Source: Vibrio cincinnatiensis
Lineage (GTDB): Bacteria; Pseudomonadota; Gammaproteobacteria; Enterobacterales; Vibrionaceae
Assembly: GCF_022113815.1 (NCBI RefSeq)
Contig: NZ_SGOM01000002.1
Span: 372,001-436,000, forward strand
DNA: 64,000 nucleotides
Direction: 5' to 3'
The notes beneath the pieces were generated by a model. It did not search any database, was not told the origin of the DNA, and was given only the letters and a program-made list of their open reading frames with translations. Made by a program: the position numbers and the translations under genes. This document shows, in pieces, positions 1 to 12,876 of the stretch. The stretch's first letter is position 1; each line of letters opens with the position of its first letter.

Positions 1-1
1 C

Positions 2-355
2 TTTATTTTTTCGGATGGACTGAACTTTGAACAGGCACTATCACTGTGTGAATACTTTGCGGGGCGCGTTCGTATTTCATTTGGAATCGGAACTTTTCTA
101 ACCAATGATTTAGCGGGCTGGAAAAGTGAATCCGGTAATGCTTATCAACCCTTATCGATGGTGATTAAGTTAACCGAGTGCCATGGTCGTCCGGTAGCAA
201 AAGTGAGTGATGAACCTGAAAAAGCCATGTGTGAAGACCCGATTTTCCTCGCGAACCTGAAACGGCGCTTCAATATTGAGGTCGATATGGATGCTTTACT
301 GGTTGAATTACAGCAAAAAAAGCGTCAGCAGCGACAATACATCGCCGCCGCGTAA
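2..355 (+). CDS. pncB: Nicotinate phosphoribosyltransferase, C-terminal part
   Basis: The reading frame is open from the left edge to a TAA at 353-355, so the 5' end lies outside the window. The enzyme joins nicotinate and PRPP to form nicotinate mononucleotide in NAD salvage, in the cytosol. The visible C-terminal 117 codons carry family-typical stretches: FSDGL near the start, GIGTFLTND, PLSMVIKLTECHG and a KAMCEDP segment. These match the C-terminal third of enterobacterial PncB as I know it. A rho-independent terminator follows at once, so it is the last gene of its transcript. Confidence 0.9.
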   Translation, partial: FIFSDGLNFEQALSLCEYFAGRVRISFGIGTFLTNDLAGWKSESGNAYQPLSMVIKLTECHGRPVAKVSDEPEKAMCEDPIFLANLKRRFNIEVDMDALLVELQQKKRQQRQYIAAA

Positions 356-364
356 TTAAATGAC

Positions 365-394
365 AAAAAACCACCATAACCCATGGTGGTTTTC
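365..394 (+). terminator. Rho-independent terminator after pncB
   Basis: The arms CCACCAT and ATGGTGG, flanked by an A run on the left and a T-rich run (TTTTCTTTTTT) on the right, form a hairpin ten bases after the pncB stop codon. The A/T flanks extend the stem and make it plausible on both strands. Confidence 0.8.
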
Positions 395-485
395 TTTTTT
401 GAGCATCGACTAAACAACACTTTACCCGAGTCCCGCCATTCGGCATGATGACAAGGGTCGATACGTGTAAAGAGATGAGTGGATA

Positions 486-1526
486 ATGACCTATACCCCG
501 ATAAAAACCGCCGTCATTGGTTACGGCTATTCTGCTAAAACTTTCCATCTTCCGTTTATTCAAGCCTTACCTGAACTGGAACTGTGCGCAATAAGCTCTA
601 GCCAGAGAGCTGCGGTCGAAACTGATTGGCCGCAGGCACAATGGTATGAAGAGGCTGAGGCCTTGTTGGATCACAGTCAGGCTGAGCTTGTTATTATTAC
701 CGCCCCTAATGATGTCCATTTTCCTTTGGCAAAGCGTGCATTAGAAAATGGTAAGCATGTGATCGTTGAAAAACCCTTTGTTACTCGAATGGAGGAAGGT
801 AAAGCATTAATTAGCTTGGCGCAAGAAAAAGGGCTAGTGTTAAGTGTGTTCCATAATCGGCGTTGGGATGGCGATTTCCTTACTGTCAAAAAATTAATTG
901 AAGAAGGAAGTTTAGGAGAGGTTCGCTTATTTGAATCACATTTTGATCGCTACCGACCAGAAATTCGTCAGCGCTGGCGTGAGCAGGCACAAGATGGTGG
1001 GGGGATTTTATTTGATCTCGCTCCCCATTTATTGGATCAAGCGCTTGTACTTTTTGGCCTGCCACAAGCCATCAATGCTCAGTGTAGAATGATGCGTCCG
1101 GGGGCGACAACGATTGATTATTATAATGTCATTTTGCACTACCCTAATCATTTAGTGCATCTGCATTCCAACTTATACAGCCCCGAACCTAATCTACGTT
1201 ATAAGATTTTAGGAACGCTCGCCAAATACGAAAAGTGTGGACTTGACCCACAAGAAACACAGCTCAAACAAGGAGTAAAGCCTCTCGGTGATCGTTGGGT
1301 AAGTGAAGATCCAGCCCTTTATGGTCAGCGATATAGTGAGTCAGGAGCGCAGACAATTGTCACTGAGAGTGGCGGGTACCAGCACTACTTTAAAGGCATT
1401 GCGGATGCGATTCGGTTGGGAAGTAAAAACCCTGTTCCAGCCGAGCAAGCACTGCAAAATATTGCTTTGATTGAGCTGGCATTAGAAAGTAGTCAAACTG
1501 GGCAGACGCTGAACGTTTCACTCTGA
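486..1526 (+). CDS. ydgJ: Gfo/Idh/MocA-family NAD(P)-dependent oxidoreductase, YdgJ type
   Basis: This 346-residue protein has an N-terminal Rossmann motif (VIGYGYSAKTFH, residues about 10-21), the family motif VEKPF (about residue 94) and the block HNRRWDGDFL. Length and these blocks match Escherichia coli YdgJ closely. Members of the family oxidise or reduce sugars or cyclitols with NAD(P); the substrate of YdgJ is not settled, so none is assigned. The ATG at 486 is the first in the frame. A hairpin terminator follows at 1557-1593, so the gene appears monocistronic. Cytosolic; no signal peptide. Confidence 0.9.
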   Translation: MTYTPIKTAVIGYGYSAKTFHLPFIQALPELELCAISSSQRAAVETDWPQAQWYEEAEALLDHSQAELVIITAPNDVHFPLAKRALENGKHVIVEKPFVTRMEEGKALISLAQEKGLVLSVFHNRRWDGDFLTVKKLIEEGSLGEVRLFESHFDRYRPEIRQRWREQAQDGGGILFDLAPHLLDQALVLFGLPQAINAQCRMMRPGATTIDYYNVILHYPNHLVHLHSNLYSPEPNLRYKILGTLAKYEKCGLDPQETQLKQGVKPLGDRWVSEDPALYGQRYSESGAQTIVTESGGYQHYFKGIADAIRLGSKNPVPAEQALQNIALIELALESSQTGQTLNVSL

Positions 1527-1556
1527 ATGGGTGAGTCTCGATAACCTATCGAAGAG

Positions 1557-1593
1557 AGTCAGGTGATTCGCATCAACGGTGATTCACCTGACT
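1557..1593 (+). terminator. Hairpin terminator after the ydgJ-like gene
   Basis: Ten-base perfect arms AGTCAGGTGA (1557-1566) and TCACCTGACT (1584-1593) are followed by TATTTTC. The convergent gene at 1611-2438 may also use it from the other side. Confidence 0.7.
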
Positions 1594-1610
1594 TATTTTC
1601 TGCAGCAGCA

Positions 1611-2438
1611 TTAATGTGACGCTCTTTTCGGACAAACGACATGTTCAGCTTTAAGGTGATACATCTGAATATCAGGGTGACTAAAAAAACCGACTTCCCA
1701 AGGGTTTTTAGTGATAAATAGCTCCTGAATTTGCAAAAAGAGTGGGCTGTCTTTGGGAACACTATAAACATCACCACAAATAATACTGTAATTCCATTCA
1801 ATTGCCTGCTCAAAGGTAAACGTTGCACGGCTATCAATTGCGAAATAACAGCGGTTATCACGACTCAGCACTTGCCCTTTAAAAGTGCTAGGAAAAGTAA
1901 TAAAGAAAATGTCGTCCTCAACAGAAGAAAGGAATGCCATCACGGTTGTATGTGGTTGCTGTTCTGCAAAGGTGAGTAATACGCCAATTTTATTCTCATG
2001 TTCTTTATCATCAATATGAGGAGCATGGTGTAGCGGCGAAATGGGGAGCGCATTTGATGGGCGAAGATCAACCGGAAATTGGTAACCTTTCATCTGGTAT
2101 TCTTTTATTACAGAAATACCGTAATATACTTGATATTCAATAGCCTCAATAATGACTTCATACTCAGAAACTCGACTGACTCTGCCCTTAAATGACAGCC
2201 GATTGACTTGTAATTCAGCATCATATTCAGAAACACCGGTCCGATTATCCAAATGCAGCGTTACCCATTGATCCTCACTGAGCGCATGCCCGTTCGGCAG
2301 CAACACTTTTAACTGAATATCAGAAATAATTTCAACGCCACAAATATAGACATCCATCACGGCGGTCATTTGTGGGTAAGTTCCCAGGACTGCCAGCACT
2401 CGATGACCAATAAGTTCACTTAATGGTTGATTATTCAT
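1611..2438 (-). CDS. Uncharacterised protein with a possible split-barrel (pyridoxamine-oxidase-like) C-terminal half
   Basis: I do not recognise this 275-residue protein by name. The N-terminal half (about 1-125) is predicted beta-rich and resembles a small barrel. The C-terminal half (about 150-265), with the run TTVMAFLSSVEDDIFFITFPSTF and then YFAIDSRATFTFE, resembles the flavin split-barrel fold of pyridoxamine 5'-phosphate oxidase-like proteins. That likeness is my inference from the strand pattern, not a firm match. There is no signal peptide or membrane segment. The ATG at 2438 lacks a clear Shine-Dalgarno sequence. It stands alone, convergent with the ydgJ-like gene. It could bind FMN or haem, but this is unproven. 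Confidence 0.6.
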   Translation of the reverse strand: MNNQPLSELIGHRVLAVLGTYPQMTAVMDVYICGVEIISDIQLKVLLPNGHALSEDQWVTLHLDNRTGVSEYDAELQVNRLSFKGRVSRVSEYEVIIEAIEYQVYYGISVIKEYQMKGYQFPVDLRPSNALPISPLHHAPHIDDKEHENKIGVLLTFAEQQPHTTVMAFLSSVEDDIFFITFPSTFKGQVLSRDNRCYFAIDSRATFTFEQAIEWNYSIICGDVYSVPKDSPLFLQIQELFITKNPWEVGFFSHPDIQMYHLKAEHVVCPKRASH

Positions 2439-2629
2439 AGGTTTCTACAGCCTTATCCGTAAGTCGATGCCTGATAGTATAACTCAAGCCAACAGCGCTG
2501 TAGATGGGTTTTGAGTAGAGAATAAAACCTGTGTACGAGTCAAAATCCTGGCGGCATGAAATTTGCTGAGGCCTGTACCATACTTATTTTGTGTATGAAT
2601 TTTGTCGTTAAATTGAAAGGAGTATGTTT

Positions 2630-3127
2630 ATGAAGCTATCCTATATCGCTCAAGGCGTCATTGCGGCTCAACTAACGTTTTCTCCTACTATTTATGCCGC
2701 GCAATCTGGGTTAATCACCTTTATGGGGACAGTTGCCGTTGCTACGTGTGAAAAAAAGATCACCGTTAATAATTCGTTGAGTGCAACCAATCAAGTCCAA
2801 CTGAAAGCACTCGACTCCCAATTGCCAACAGAACCTGTGCGATTTTCCATGACCACGGCCAGTGTTGAAGGCGAAAAATGTCGAGCCGCAGAAGCCGCAG
2901 AAGTGTATTGGACTTCGCCTGTGATGAGTGCGCGGGGGCTAGAAAATTTCTCAGGGACAGCCTCTGGAGCATATTTAAGTTTGATTCCCCAATCTAACCC
3001 AGAGTATCGTCACGGTAAAAAAGCCTATTCTGTTGAAAATGGAATGGATTTTTCGGCCACTCTCCACCAAGGTGAAACCACGGGAAGTTTTAATACCATC
3101 GCAACCATTAGCGTGGTTTATTATTGA
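2630..3127 (+). CDS. Orphan secreted fimbrillin-like protein
   Basis: The 165-residue product starts with a signal peptide (lysine, hydrophobic core, cleavage near IYAA/Q). The mature part opens with GLITFMGTV, close to the GxIxFxG start of type 1 pilus subunits. It holds just two cysteines, spaced as the conserved disulphide of such subunits, and ends in beta-strand-like FNTIATISVVYY. Start choice: AAAGGAG at 2617-2622 lies one base from an ATG at 2624 but seven from the ATG at 2630, so 2630 is preferred. No chaperone or usher gene lies nearby, which is odd for a pilin. It may be a remnant or a minor adhesin. Confidence 0.6.
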   Translation: MKLSYIAQGVIAAQLTFSPTIYAAQSGLITFMGTVAVATCEKKITVNNSLSATNQVQLKALDSQLPTEPVRFSMTTASVEGEKCRAAEAAEVYWTSPVMSARGLENFSGTASGAYLSLIPQSNPEYRHGKKAYSVENGMDFSATLHQGETTGSFNTIATISVVYY

Positions 3128-3200
3128 TTGAGATGGGTCAGGTAATTGAATTAAAGACAATATTTATACTACTCGATGATAGTAAGCAGTAAGTGATAAG

Positions 3201-3225
3201 TAAGGGGGGAGATTCCCCCCCCTTA
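3201..3225. terminator. G/C-rich hairpin between convergent genes
   Basis: A run of six G (3204-3209) faces a run of eight C (3215-3222) within TAAGGGGGGA...TCCCCCCCCTTA. It lies between the fimbrillin-like gene and gdhA and probably ends both transcripts. U tracts are weak on both sides. Confidence 0.55.
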
Positions 3226-3241
3226 TTCTGATCGGCTGGAA

Positions 3242-7564
<4,323 letters not shown>

Positions 7565-7588
7565 TTCAGAAGTCGATTGAATGATGAT

Positions 7589-7616
7589 ATAGCCCCCAAT
7601 TGGGGGCTATTGTTTT
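7589..7616 (+). terminator. Rho-independent terminator after katG
   Basis: The perfect palindrome ATAGCCCCCAA/TTGGGGGCTAT at 7589-7610 is followed by TGTTTTT. It lies 25 bases after the katG stop. Confidence 0.9.
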
Positions 7617-7662
7617 TCTGGAAATACCGCGGCTGTTACTTTAGGCATCTGCCATCGATAGT

Positions 7663-8295
7663 TTATCTTTCATTGATGATGGTTTCCCAAAAATGGAGCC
7701 ACGACGGTGTGTCATTGTAATAATGGTTGAGCGGCACAAACTGAAGTTTGCCATCAGTATACTCGATCATCATCGAAGGAAAGCCCGATAGCTGCCATTC
7801 TTCCATTAAAGTTCGCGTACGTTGAATCGTGCCCTCCAATGATGTGGCGACATGTTTCATTGCCAGAGACCAATCATCAGCGTTTATGCCTAACTCTTGT
7901 GCGAGTTGAGCTAATGTGGCTGATTCAGCCACCGTTTTTCCGTCTTGGTAGTGTGCTTCTTGAATCTTTTTCAGCATACTAAAACCCAAATTTTGACTGG
8001 TATCGGCAGCCAATATGGCTTGAGCGGTTATATAAGAATCTAGTATTAATGGTTCATGATGATGTAACCTTTCACGATACGCTTGTCCAAAGTATTGCCC
8101 TGTGATTTGAGCAATCCGTTCATCGGCTTTTAAAATATGTTGACGAAAAGGGTCTGCTATCGTTTGGCGAGTTAACATACCACCCGGATGTAACGATAAA
8201 CGTAGTTCTGGCATCGCATTGAGCGATTCAATTAAAGGGCTGGCGCCATAGCACCAACCACACATCGGGTCAAAAATATAGTGTACCGTTTTCAT
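7663..8295 (-). CDS. DsbA-family thiol-disulphide oxidoreductase, cytosolic
   Basis: This 210-residue protein begins directly with a thioredoxin-fold strand and the redox motif CGWC (MKTVHYIFDPMCGWCYGAS), with no signal peptide, and has the cis-proline loop SGFPSM near residue 172. The helical insertion between them is typical of the DsbA/FrnE-like family. Such cytosolic members act as disulphide reductases or isomerases or in 2-hydroxychromene-type reactions; the substrate is unknown. It is monocistronic, convergent with katG. The proximity to katG fits an oxidative-stress role, but that is only inference. Confidence 0.8.
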   Translation of the reverse strand: MKTVHYIFDPMCGWCYGASPLIESLNAMPELRLSLHPGGMLTRQTIADPFRQHILKADERIAQITGQYFGQAYRERLHHHEPLILDSYITAQAILAADTSQNLGFSMLKKIQEAHYQDGKTVAESATLAQLAQELGINADDWSLAMKHVATSLEGTIQRTRTLMEEWQLSGFPSMMIEYTDGKLQFVPLNHYYNDTPSWLHFWETIINER

Positions 8296-8592
8296 GCTTG
8301 ATTCTTCAGTTCTCTGTTTTGTGAGTGCTGAAGTCGAGTATAGAGCGTGCGTTTATACGGATATAGAGCAGAGAGTGGACATCATTGTCTCTTAAAATGA
8401 ACGAATAAGAACAGATGTGATGTTTTAAGTATCCTACCGAAAACAAATGAGGATGCATGGGGTGATATAGATGGGCGATTAGACGTGTATAAAAAGTGAA
8501 GAGGGATAGTGTTTAAATAGGAGAAAAATCTCAGGTTGGGTAGATTCCCGTCATGATCGATAAGAAGATATCAATCACGACGGGATAATCAA
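8296..8592. other. Intergenic region upstream of the DsbA-like gene
   Basis: No gene is supported. The one clear structure is an imperfect inverted repeat at 8547-8584 (arms CCCGTCATGAT and ATCACGACGGG, one mismatch) just downstream of the small gene at 8593-8730. It lacks a U tract in either direction, so it is at best a weak terminator for that gene. Confidence 0.4.
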
Positions 8593-8730
8593 TTAGCAAC
8601 CGCCTTGTTGCTGCGCCTGTTCTACCATGGCTTGGCGCTGAGTTTCCTTGTCAGATGTCCATTCATTCATTTGTTGTCCATCTTGTTCTAACGCTTTAGG
8701 AACAAAAACAAAATACTTATTGAAGGTCAT
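8593..8730 (-). CDS. Small uncharacterised protein, 45 residues, ending in QQGGC
   Basis: An ATG at 8730 preceded by GAGAG opens a 45-codon frame ending in TAA at 8593. The product starts MTFNKYFVFVPKALE, is then polar and glutamine-rich and ends in QQQGGC. The C-terminal cysteine after two glycines is distinctive. It lies downstream of the gnd terminator (8759-8795) in the same direction, so it needs its own promoter or readthrough. I do not recognise a family. A chance frame is possible, but the ribosome site, ordinary codon use and clean stop favour a real gene. Confidence 0.5.
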   Translation of the reverse strand: MTFNKYFVFVPKALEQDGQQMNEWTSDKETQRQAMVEQAQQQGGC

Positions 8731-8758
8731 TGTTAATTCTCTCAGTTGTGAAATTAAA

Positions 8759-8795
8759 GCAAAAAATAGAGGATGTTAACTGAGTTAACATCCTC
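8759..8795 (-). terminator. Rho-independent terminator of zwf-pgl-gnd
   Basis: Perfect 12-bp arms GAGGATGTTAAC (8769-8780) and GTTAACATCCTC (8784-8795) with a 3-base loop. On the minus strand the stem is followed by TATTTTTTGC. It lies 62 bases after the gnd stop. Confidence 0.9.
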
Positions 8796-8857
8796 CTTGA
8801 TGCTTATTTTTTAGGCGTAGAGACTAGGATGAGTCTCAAGATATTTATAACGCTTTT

Positions 8858-10306
8858 TTATACGTCATATGTTGTGGAAGCGGTGTCACCGCCAGTGCCT
8901 GTCCAGTTCGTATGGTAAAACTCGCCGCGAGGGCGGTCAATACGTTCATAAGTGTGAGCACCAAAATAATCACGTTGTGCTTGCAGTAAATTTGCAGGTA
9001 GGCGAGCTGTTGTATAGCCGTCTAAGAACGTCAGCGCAGAAGTGGTACAGGGCATTGGAATACCGACTTCGAGCGATTTCGCTGCAACTTTACGCCATGC
9101 CGCAAGGCAGTTATCCAAAATACCTTTGAAATAAACATCAGAGCCTAAGAAGGCAATGTCTGGGTTTGTGGCAAATGCGTCACGGATGTTACCCAAGAAA
9201 GCTGAACGAATGATACAACCGCCGCGCCACATCAGCGCGACGTTACCATAGTTTAGATCCCAACCATTTTCATTAGAGGCTTCACGCATCAGCATAAAAC
9301 CTTGTGCGTAAGAGATGATTTTTGATGCCAATAGCGCTTGGCGTAAGGCGTCAACCCATGCTTTTTTATCGCCTTCAACAGGAGCAATGGTTTTCGCAAA
9401 CAATTGTTCAGCCGCAACGCGTTGATCTTTAAGTGCAGAGAGACAACGAGAGAACACTGATTCCGTGATCAAGGTCAGAGGAATACCCATGTCCAGCGCA
9501 TTGATGCCCGTCCATTTACCGGTTCCTTTTTGGCCCGCGGTATCGAGAATTTTCTCAACTAATGCTTCGCCATCTTCATCTTTATAGCCGAGAATATCAG
9601 CGGTAATTTCAACAAGATAACTATCAAGTTCGGTCTTGTTCCAGTCAGCAAATACTGCTTGCATTTCATCGGCTGACATACCTAGGCCATCTTTCATAAA
9701 TTGATAGGCTTCGGTGATAAGTTGCATATCACCGTATTCAATACCGTTGTGAACCATTTTGACAAAGTGACCTGCACCATCATTACCAACCCAGTCACAA
9801 CAAGGTTCACCAGAGTCGGTTTTGGCCGAAATGGCTTGGAAAATTGGTTTTACTGCGGGCCAAGCTTCAACAGCGCCACCTGGCATAATTGAAGGCCCGA
9901 AACGTGCGCCTTCTTCACCACCAGAGACACCAGTACCAATAAAGTGAATCCCTTTCTCACGTAACGCAGCAACTCGGCGGTTAGTGTCTGGGTAGTTGGT
10001 ATTGCCACCATCGATAATGATGTCGCCTTTATCGAGCAAAGGTACTAACTGTTCGATAAAGGTGTCGACCACTTCACCGGCACGCACCATCAACATCACT
10101 TTGCGTGGGGTGGCCAGTTTGTCGACTAATTCTTGTAGTGAGTAGGCTCCGACAATATTGGTCCCTTTTGCTGGGCCTTGAAGGAATTCATCTACTTTTG
10201 CTGCCGTACGGTTGTGTGCGACAACTTTAAAGCCGTGATCATTCATATTGAGAATGAGGTTTTGGCCCATAACCGCGAGGCCGATAACACCGATATCACC
10301 TTTCAT
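8858..10306 (-). CDS. gnd: 6-phosphogluconate dehydrogenase, decarboxylating
   Basis: The 482-residue enzyme oxidises 6-phosphogluconate to ribulose 5-phosphate with NADP and CO2 release. It begins with the Rossmann motif GVIGLAVMGQNLILNM and NRT at the NADP-binding loop, has GTGVSGGEEGARFGPSIMPGG, the catalytic lysine region GHFVKMVHNGIEYGDMQ, KGTGKWT and the C-terminal THxNWTG-type segment YHTNWTGTGG. AAGGAG sits eight bases before the ATG at 10306. It is the last gene of zwf-pgl-gnd, 13 bases after pgl. Confidence 0.97.
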   Translation of the reverse strand: MKGDIGVIGLAVMGQNLILNMNDHGFKVVAHNRTAAKVDEFLQGPAKGTNIVGAYSLQELVDKLATPRKVMLMVRAGEVVDTFIEQLVPLLDKGDIIIDGGNTNYPDTNRRVAALREKGIHFIGTGVSGGEEGARFGPSIMPGGAVEAWPAVKPIFQAISAKTDSGEPCCDWVGNDGAGHFVKMVHNGIEYGDMQLITEAYQFMKDGLGMSADEMQAVFADWNKTELDSYLVEITADILGYKDEDGEALVEKILDTAGQKGTGKWTGINALDMGIPLTLITESVFSRCLSALKDQRVAAEQLFAKTIAPVEGDKKAWVDALRQALLASKIISYAQGFMLMREASNENGWDLNYGNVALMWRGGCIIRSAFLGNIRDAFATNPDIAFLGSDVYFKGILDNCLAAWRKVAAKSLEVGIPMPCTTSALTFLDGYTTARLPANLLQAQRDYFGAHTYERIDRPRGEFYHTNWTGTGGDTASTTYDV

Positions 10307-10319
10307 TTCTTACTCTCCT

Positions 10320-11036
10320 TCACGCAATTTTTGCTGCTGCGTCTAAATCTAAATACCACTCCGTATCACCGTGAGATGACTGAATTTTAGCCGCTGGATA
10401 AGGAAGGTCTGCGGCTGGAGTGGTGTGAATTTCATGGACGATCTCGGTTTTACCTGAGCCAAGAACAAGGTAACTAATACGTTTGGCTGCCTCTAGGACT
10501 TTCGCCGTTTTAGAAACACGAAGCTGCCCCGATTCTGGATGAGACGCCACGAGTGATAGGTGCTCATCTTGGTAATCCGTGACATTTGGGAAGAGTGAAG
10601 CGGTATGCCCATCGGCACCGACACCCAGCAGAATCCAGTCAAAAACAGGGACTCCCTTTTTCACCGGAACGACTTGCGTCATTTCTTCGGCAAAACGTTT
10701 TGCTTCGGCATGGGGTTCATTTTCGCCTAAAATACGGTGGATGTTGTCAGAGGGAATGTCAATTTGGCTAAATAAAAGCGCGTTTGCTTCGCCATAGTTA
10801 CTTTCGTCATCATCGGGAGCAACACAGCGTTCATCTCCCCACCAAAAATGCAAATTTTGCCACTGAATGGCAGTGGCATAAGGCGGAGAAGCCAGTAATT
10901 GAAACAGCATTTTAGGTGTGCTACCACCAGAAAGGGAAATATGTACGGGCTTGCCTTGCTCGCTGTACGTTTGTAAGTCCTTCGCTAAGGATTCCACAAC
11001 CGCTTGTGCTGTTGGAAAAATCTTATTTTTTATCAT
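10320..11036 (-). CDS. pgl: 6-phosphogluconolactonase
   Basis: This 238-residue protein hydrolyses 6-phosphogluconolactone, the second step of the oxidative pentose phosphate path. Family motifs are [12 protein letters not shown] near the N terminus, WWGDERCV in the middle and [15 protein letters not shown], the sugar-phosphate isomerase-like fold of the DevB type. Its ATG overlaps the zwf stop as ATGA (11033-11036), which points to translational coupling. Confidence 0.95.
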   Translation of the reverse strand: MIKNKIFPTAQAVVESLAKDLQTYSEQGKPVHISLSGGSTPKMLFQLLASPPYATAIQWQNLHFWWGDERCVAPDDDESNYGEANALLFSQIDIPSDNIHRILGENEPHAEAKRFAEEMTQVVPVKKGVPVFDWILLGVGADGHTASLFPNVTDYQDEHLSLVASHPESGQLRVSKTAKVLEAAKRISYLVLGSGKTEIVHEIHTTPAADLPYPAAKIQSSHGDTEWYLDLDAAAKIA

Positions 11037-12535
11037 AATTCGCAGTAATCCGTATCGGTTAAATTCTTACATGGGAAACGCCATTCTCGGCGATCTCGAT
11101 GTAAAAGTTCGTAAGCTTCTTTTGGTCCCCACGTTCCGCAGGCATAACCATACAGTGATTGTGGATCTTGTTTAAAGTCCAAGATGGGTTGTACAAATTT
11201 CCAACAGGCTTCCACTGCATCGGTTCGTGCAAATAGTGTGGCATCACCATTGAGGGCATCAAGTAGTAAGCGTTCATAAGCGGTGAGCATTTTCTTTTCC
11301 GCCAGCGAGGTGTAGTGGAAGTCCATCGACACCTCTTTTGCTTTAAAGCCTGCTCCGGGTTCTTTCAAACCAAAGCTCATCTGAATGCCTTCATCAGGCT
11401 GAATCCGGATGATCAGTTTATTCTCTGGTGCGTTTTGTCCAAAGACTGGATGTGGTGTGCGTTTGAAATGAATCACCACTTCGGTGACGCGGGTAGGCAG
11501 GCGTTTACCTGAACGGACATAGAACGGGACACCATTCCAACGCCAGTTGTTGATAAACATCTTCAGCGCAACATACGTTTCGGTGCGTGAATCATCGGCC
11601 ACTCCCGGCTCATTACGATAGCTGGGTAGAAATTGTCCGCGAACCTCAGACTCTGTGTATTGGCCGAGAACAAGGTTATTTCGAAGATCATGTTCAGAAA
11701 GCGGCTGTAAGCTTTGTAAGACTTTATTGACTTCATTACGAATCGAGTTGGCGTTAATCTCAGCAGGCGGTTCCATACTCATCATCGCCAGCACTTGGAG
11801 CAGATGGTTTTGGAACATATCACGGACTGCACCAGAGCCATCGTAATAACCCCCACGCTCCTCGACACCCAGAAATTCTGCGCCAGTAATTTCGACATAG
11901 TCAATAAAGTTACGATTCCATAGTGGTTCAAACATACCGTTGGCAAAGCGGAAAACCAGTAAGTTTTGAACCGTTTCTTTTCCTAAGTAGTGATCAATTC
12001 GGTAGATTTGGTGTTCAGAAAAGTGACGATGGATTTCGATATCCAGTGCTTGCGCGGATTTTAAATCATAGCCAAATGGTTTTTCGATAACTAGTCGTTT
12101 CCAGCCATCTTGCTCATTATTTAATCCGTGAGCAGCCAAGCAGCTAGGAATAACACCGTATAGGCTGGGCGGCGTTGCAAGATAAAACAGCGTATTACGT
12201 TGGGTTTGCTGGTATTGCTCTGCCAGTTGATCAAGGCGAGTAGAGAGCTTGGCATAATCATCAACATTTGAGGTGTCAATGGCTTGGTAGTGAAGGTGTT
12301 CACTGAAAGCATCAAGAATCGCGGGCTCGGTTTTTTCTAACTCTTGCAGTGAGCGTTTTAACTTCTCTCGATAAGTTTGATCGCTATATTCCGTTCGACT
12401 CACGCCTAAAATACTAAAGGATTCAGGCAGTTGTTTGCTTGCATATAAATGATATAAAGCAGGCACTAACTTACGATAGGTTAGATCTCCCGATGCACCA
12501 AAAATAACAATGCAACTGTTTTCAGGTATTACCAT
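11033..12535 (-). CDS. zwf: Glucose-6-phosphate 1-dehydrogenase
   Basis: The first enzyme of the oxidative pentose phosphate path makes 6-phosphogluconolactone and NADPH from glucose 6-phosphate. Visible blocks: nucleotide motif [13 protein letters not shown], the active-site segment [13 protein letters not shown] and the late motif [13 protein letters not shown]. Start choice: two adjacent ATGs (12538 and 12535) follow AAGGGA; the second has six-base spacing and gives 500 residues starting MVIPENS, as in other Vibrio. The frame is open for 19 more codons upstream without a ribosome site. First gene of the zwf-pgl-gnd operon; a perfect FNR-type site lies about 170 bases upstream. Confidence 0.96.
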   Translation of the reverse strand: MVIPENSCIVIFGASGDLTYRKLVPALYHLYASKQLPESFSILGVSRTEYSDQTYREKLKRSLQELEKTEPAILDAFSEHLHYQAIDTSNVDDYAKLSTRLDQLAEQYQQTQRNTLFYLATPPSLYGVIPSCLAAHGLNNEQDGWKRLVIEKPFGYDLKSAQALDIEIHRHFSEHQIYRIDHYLGKETVQNLLVFRFANGMFEPLWNRNFIDYVEITGAEFLGVEERGGYYDGSGAVRDMFQNHLLQVLAMMSMEPPAEINANSIRNEVNKVLQSLQPLSEHDLRNNLVLGQYTESEVRGQFLPSYRNEPGVADDSRTETYVALKMFINNWRWNGVPFYVRSGKRLPTRVTEVVIHFKRTPHPVFGQNAPENKLIIRIQPDEGIQMSFGLKEPGAGFKAKEVSMDFHYTSLAEKKMLTAYERLLLDALNGDATLFARTDAVEACWKFVQPILDFKQDPQSLYGYACGTWGPKEAYELLHRDRREWRFPCKNLTDTDYCEL

Positions 12536-12876
12536 CATCTTTCCCTTAAAAACGAGGTATTCAGTATGCGCCAACCCTATCAGCGCAATACACAAATAAA
12601 AAGTAGCTTTTGACTATTAAGTTCATAGCCAAAACCGATAACCCGATCACATCGTGAGTGAAATGGCTATCGTTTCTCTGAAGAGTATTGTCTACGACAA
12701 TTTGATATACATCAACTATTGATAACGCAATCGATTAAATCTTGAGTTATTGCTGGAGAGCAAAACGGGGGGCTACGATGCGCCTTTATCGCATTTTCAT
12801 ATGTCCTTCATATTTTTAATGTGTTGTTATTATTGATTTTTTTTAGATTTTTAACAGAAATAGCAGGATCGGTTAT
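12536..12876. other. Upstream region of zwf with an FNR-type site
   Basis: About 340 bases between the end of the HD-GYP gene and zwf. It must hold the zwf promoter. The clearest element is the FNR-type palindrome at 12702-12715. No hairpin with a U tract was seen for the HD-GYP gene. Confidence 0.5.
12702..12715. promoter_or_regulatory. FNR-type binding site upstream of zwf
   Basis: TTGAT-ATAC-ATCAA matches the FNR consensus TTGATNNNNATCAA at all ten defined positions. It lies about 167 bases before the zwf start codon and after the stop of the HD-GYP gene, so zwf-pgl-gnd is the likely target. Confidence 0.55.
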
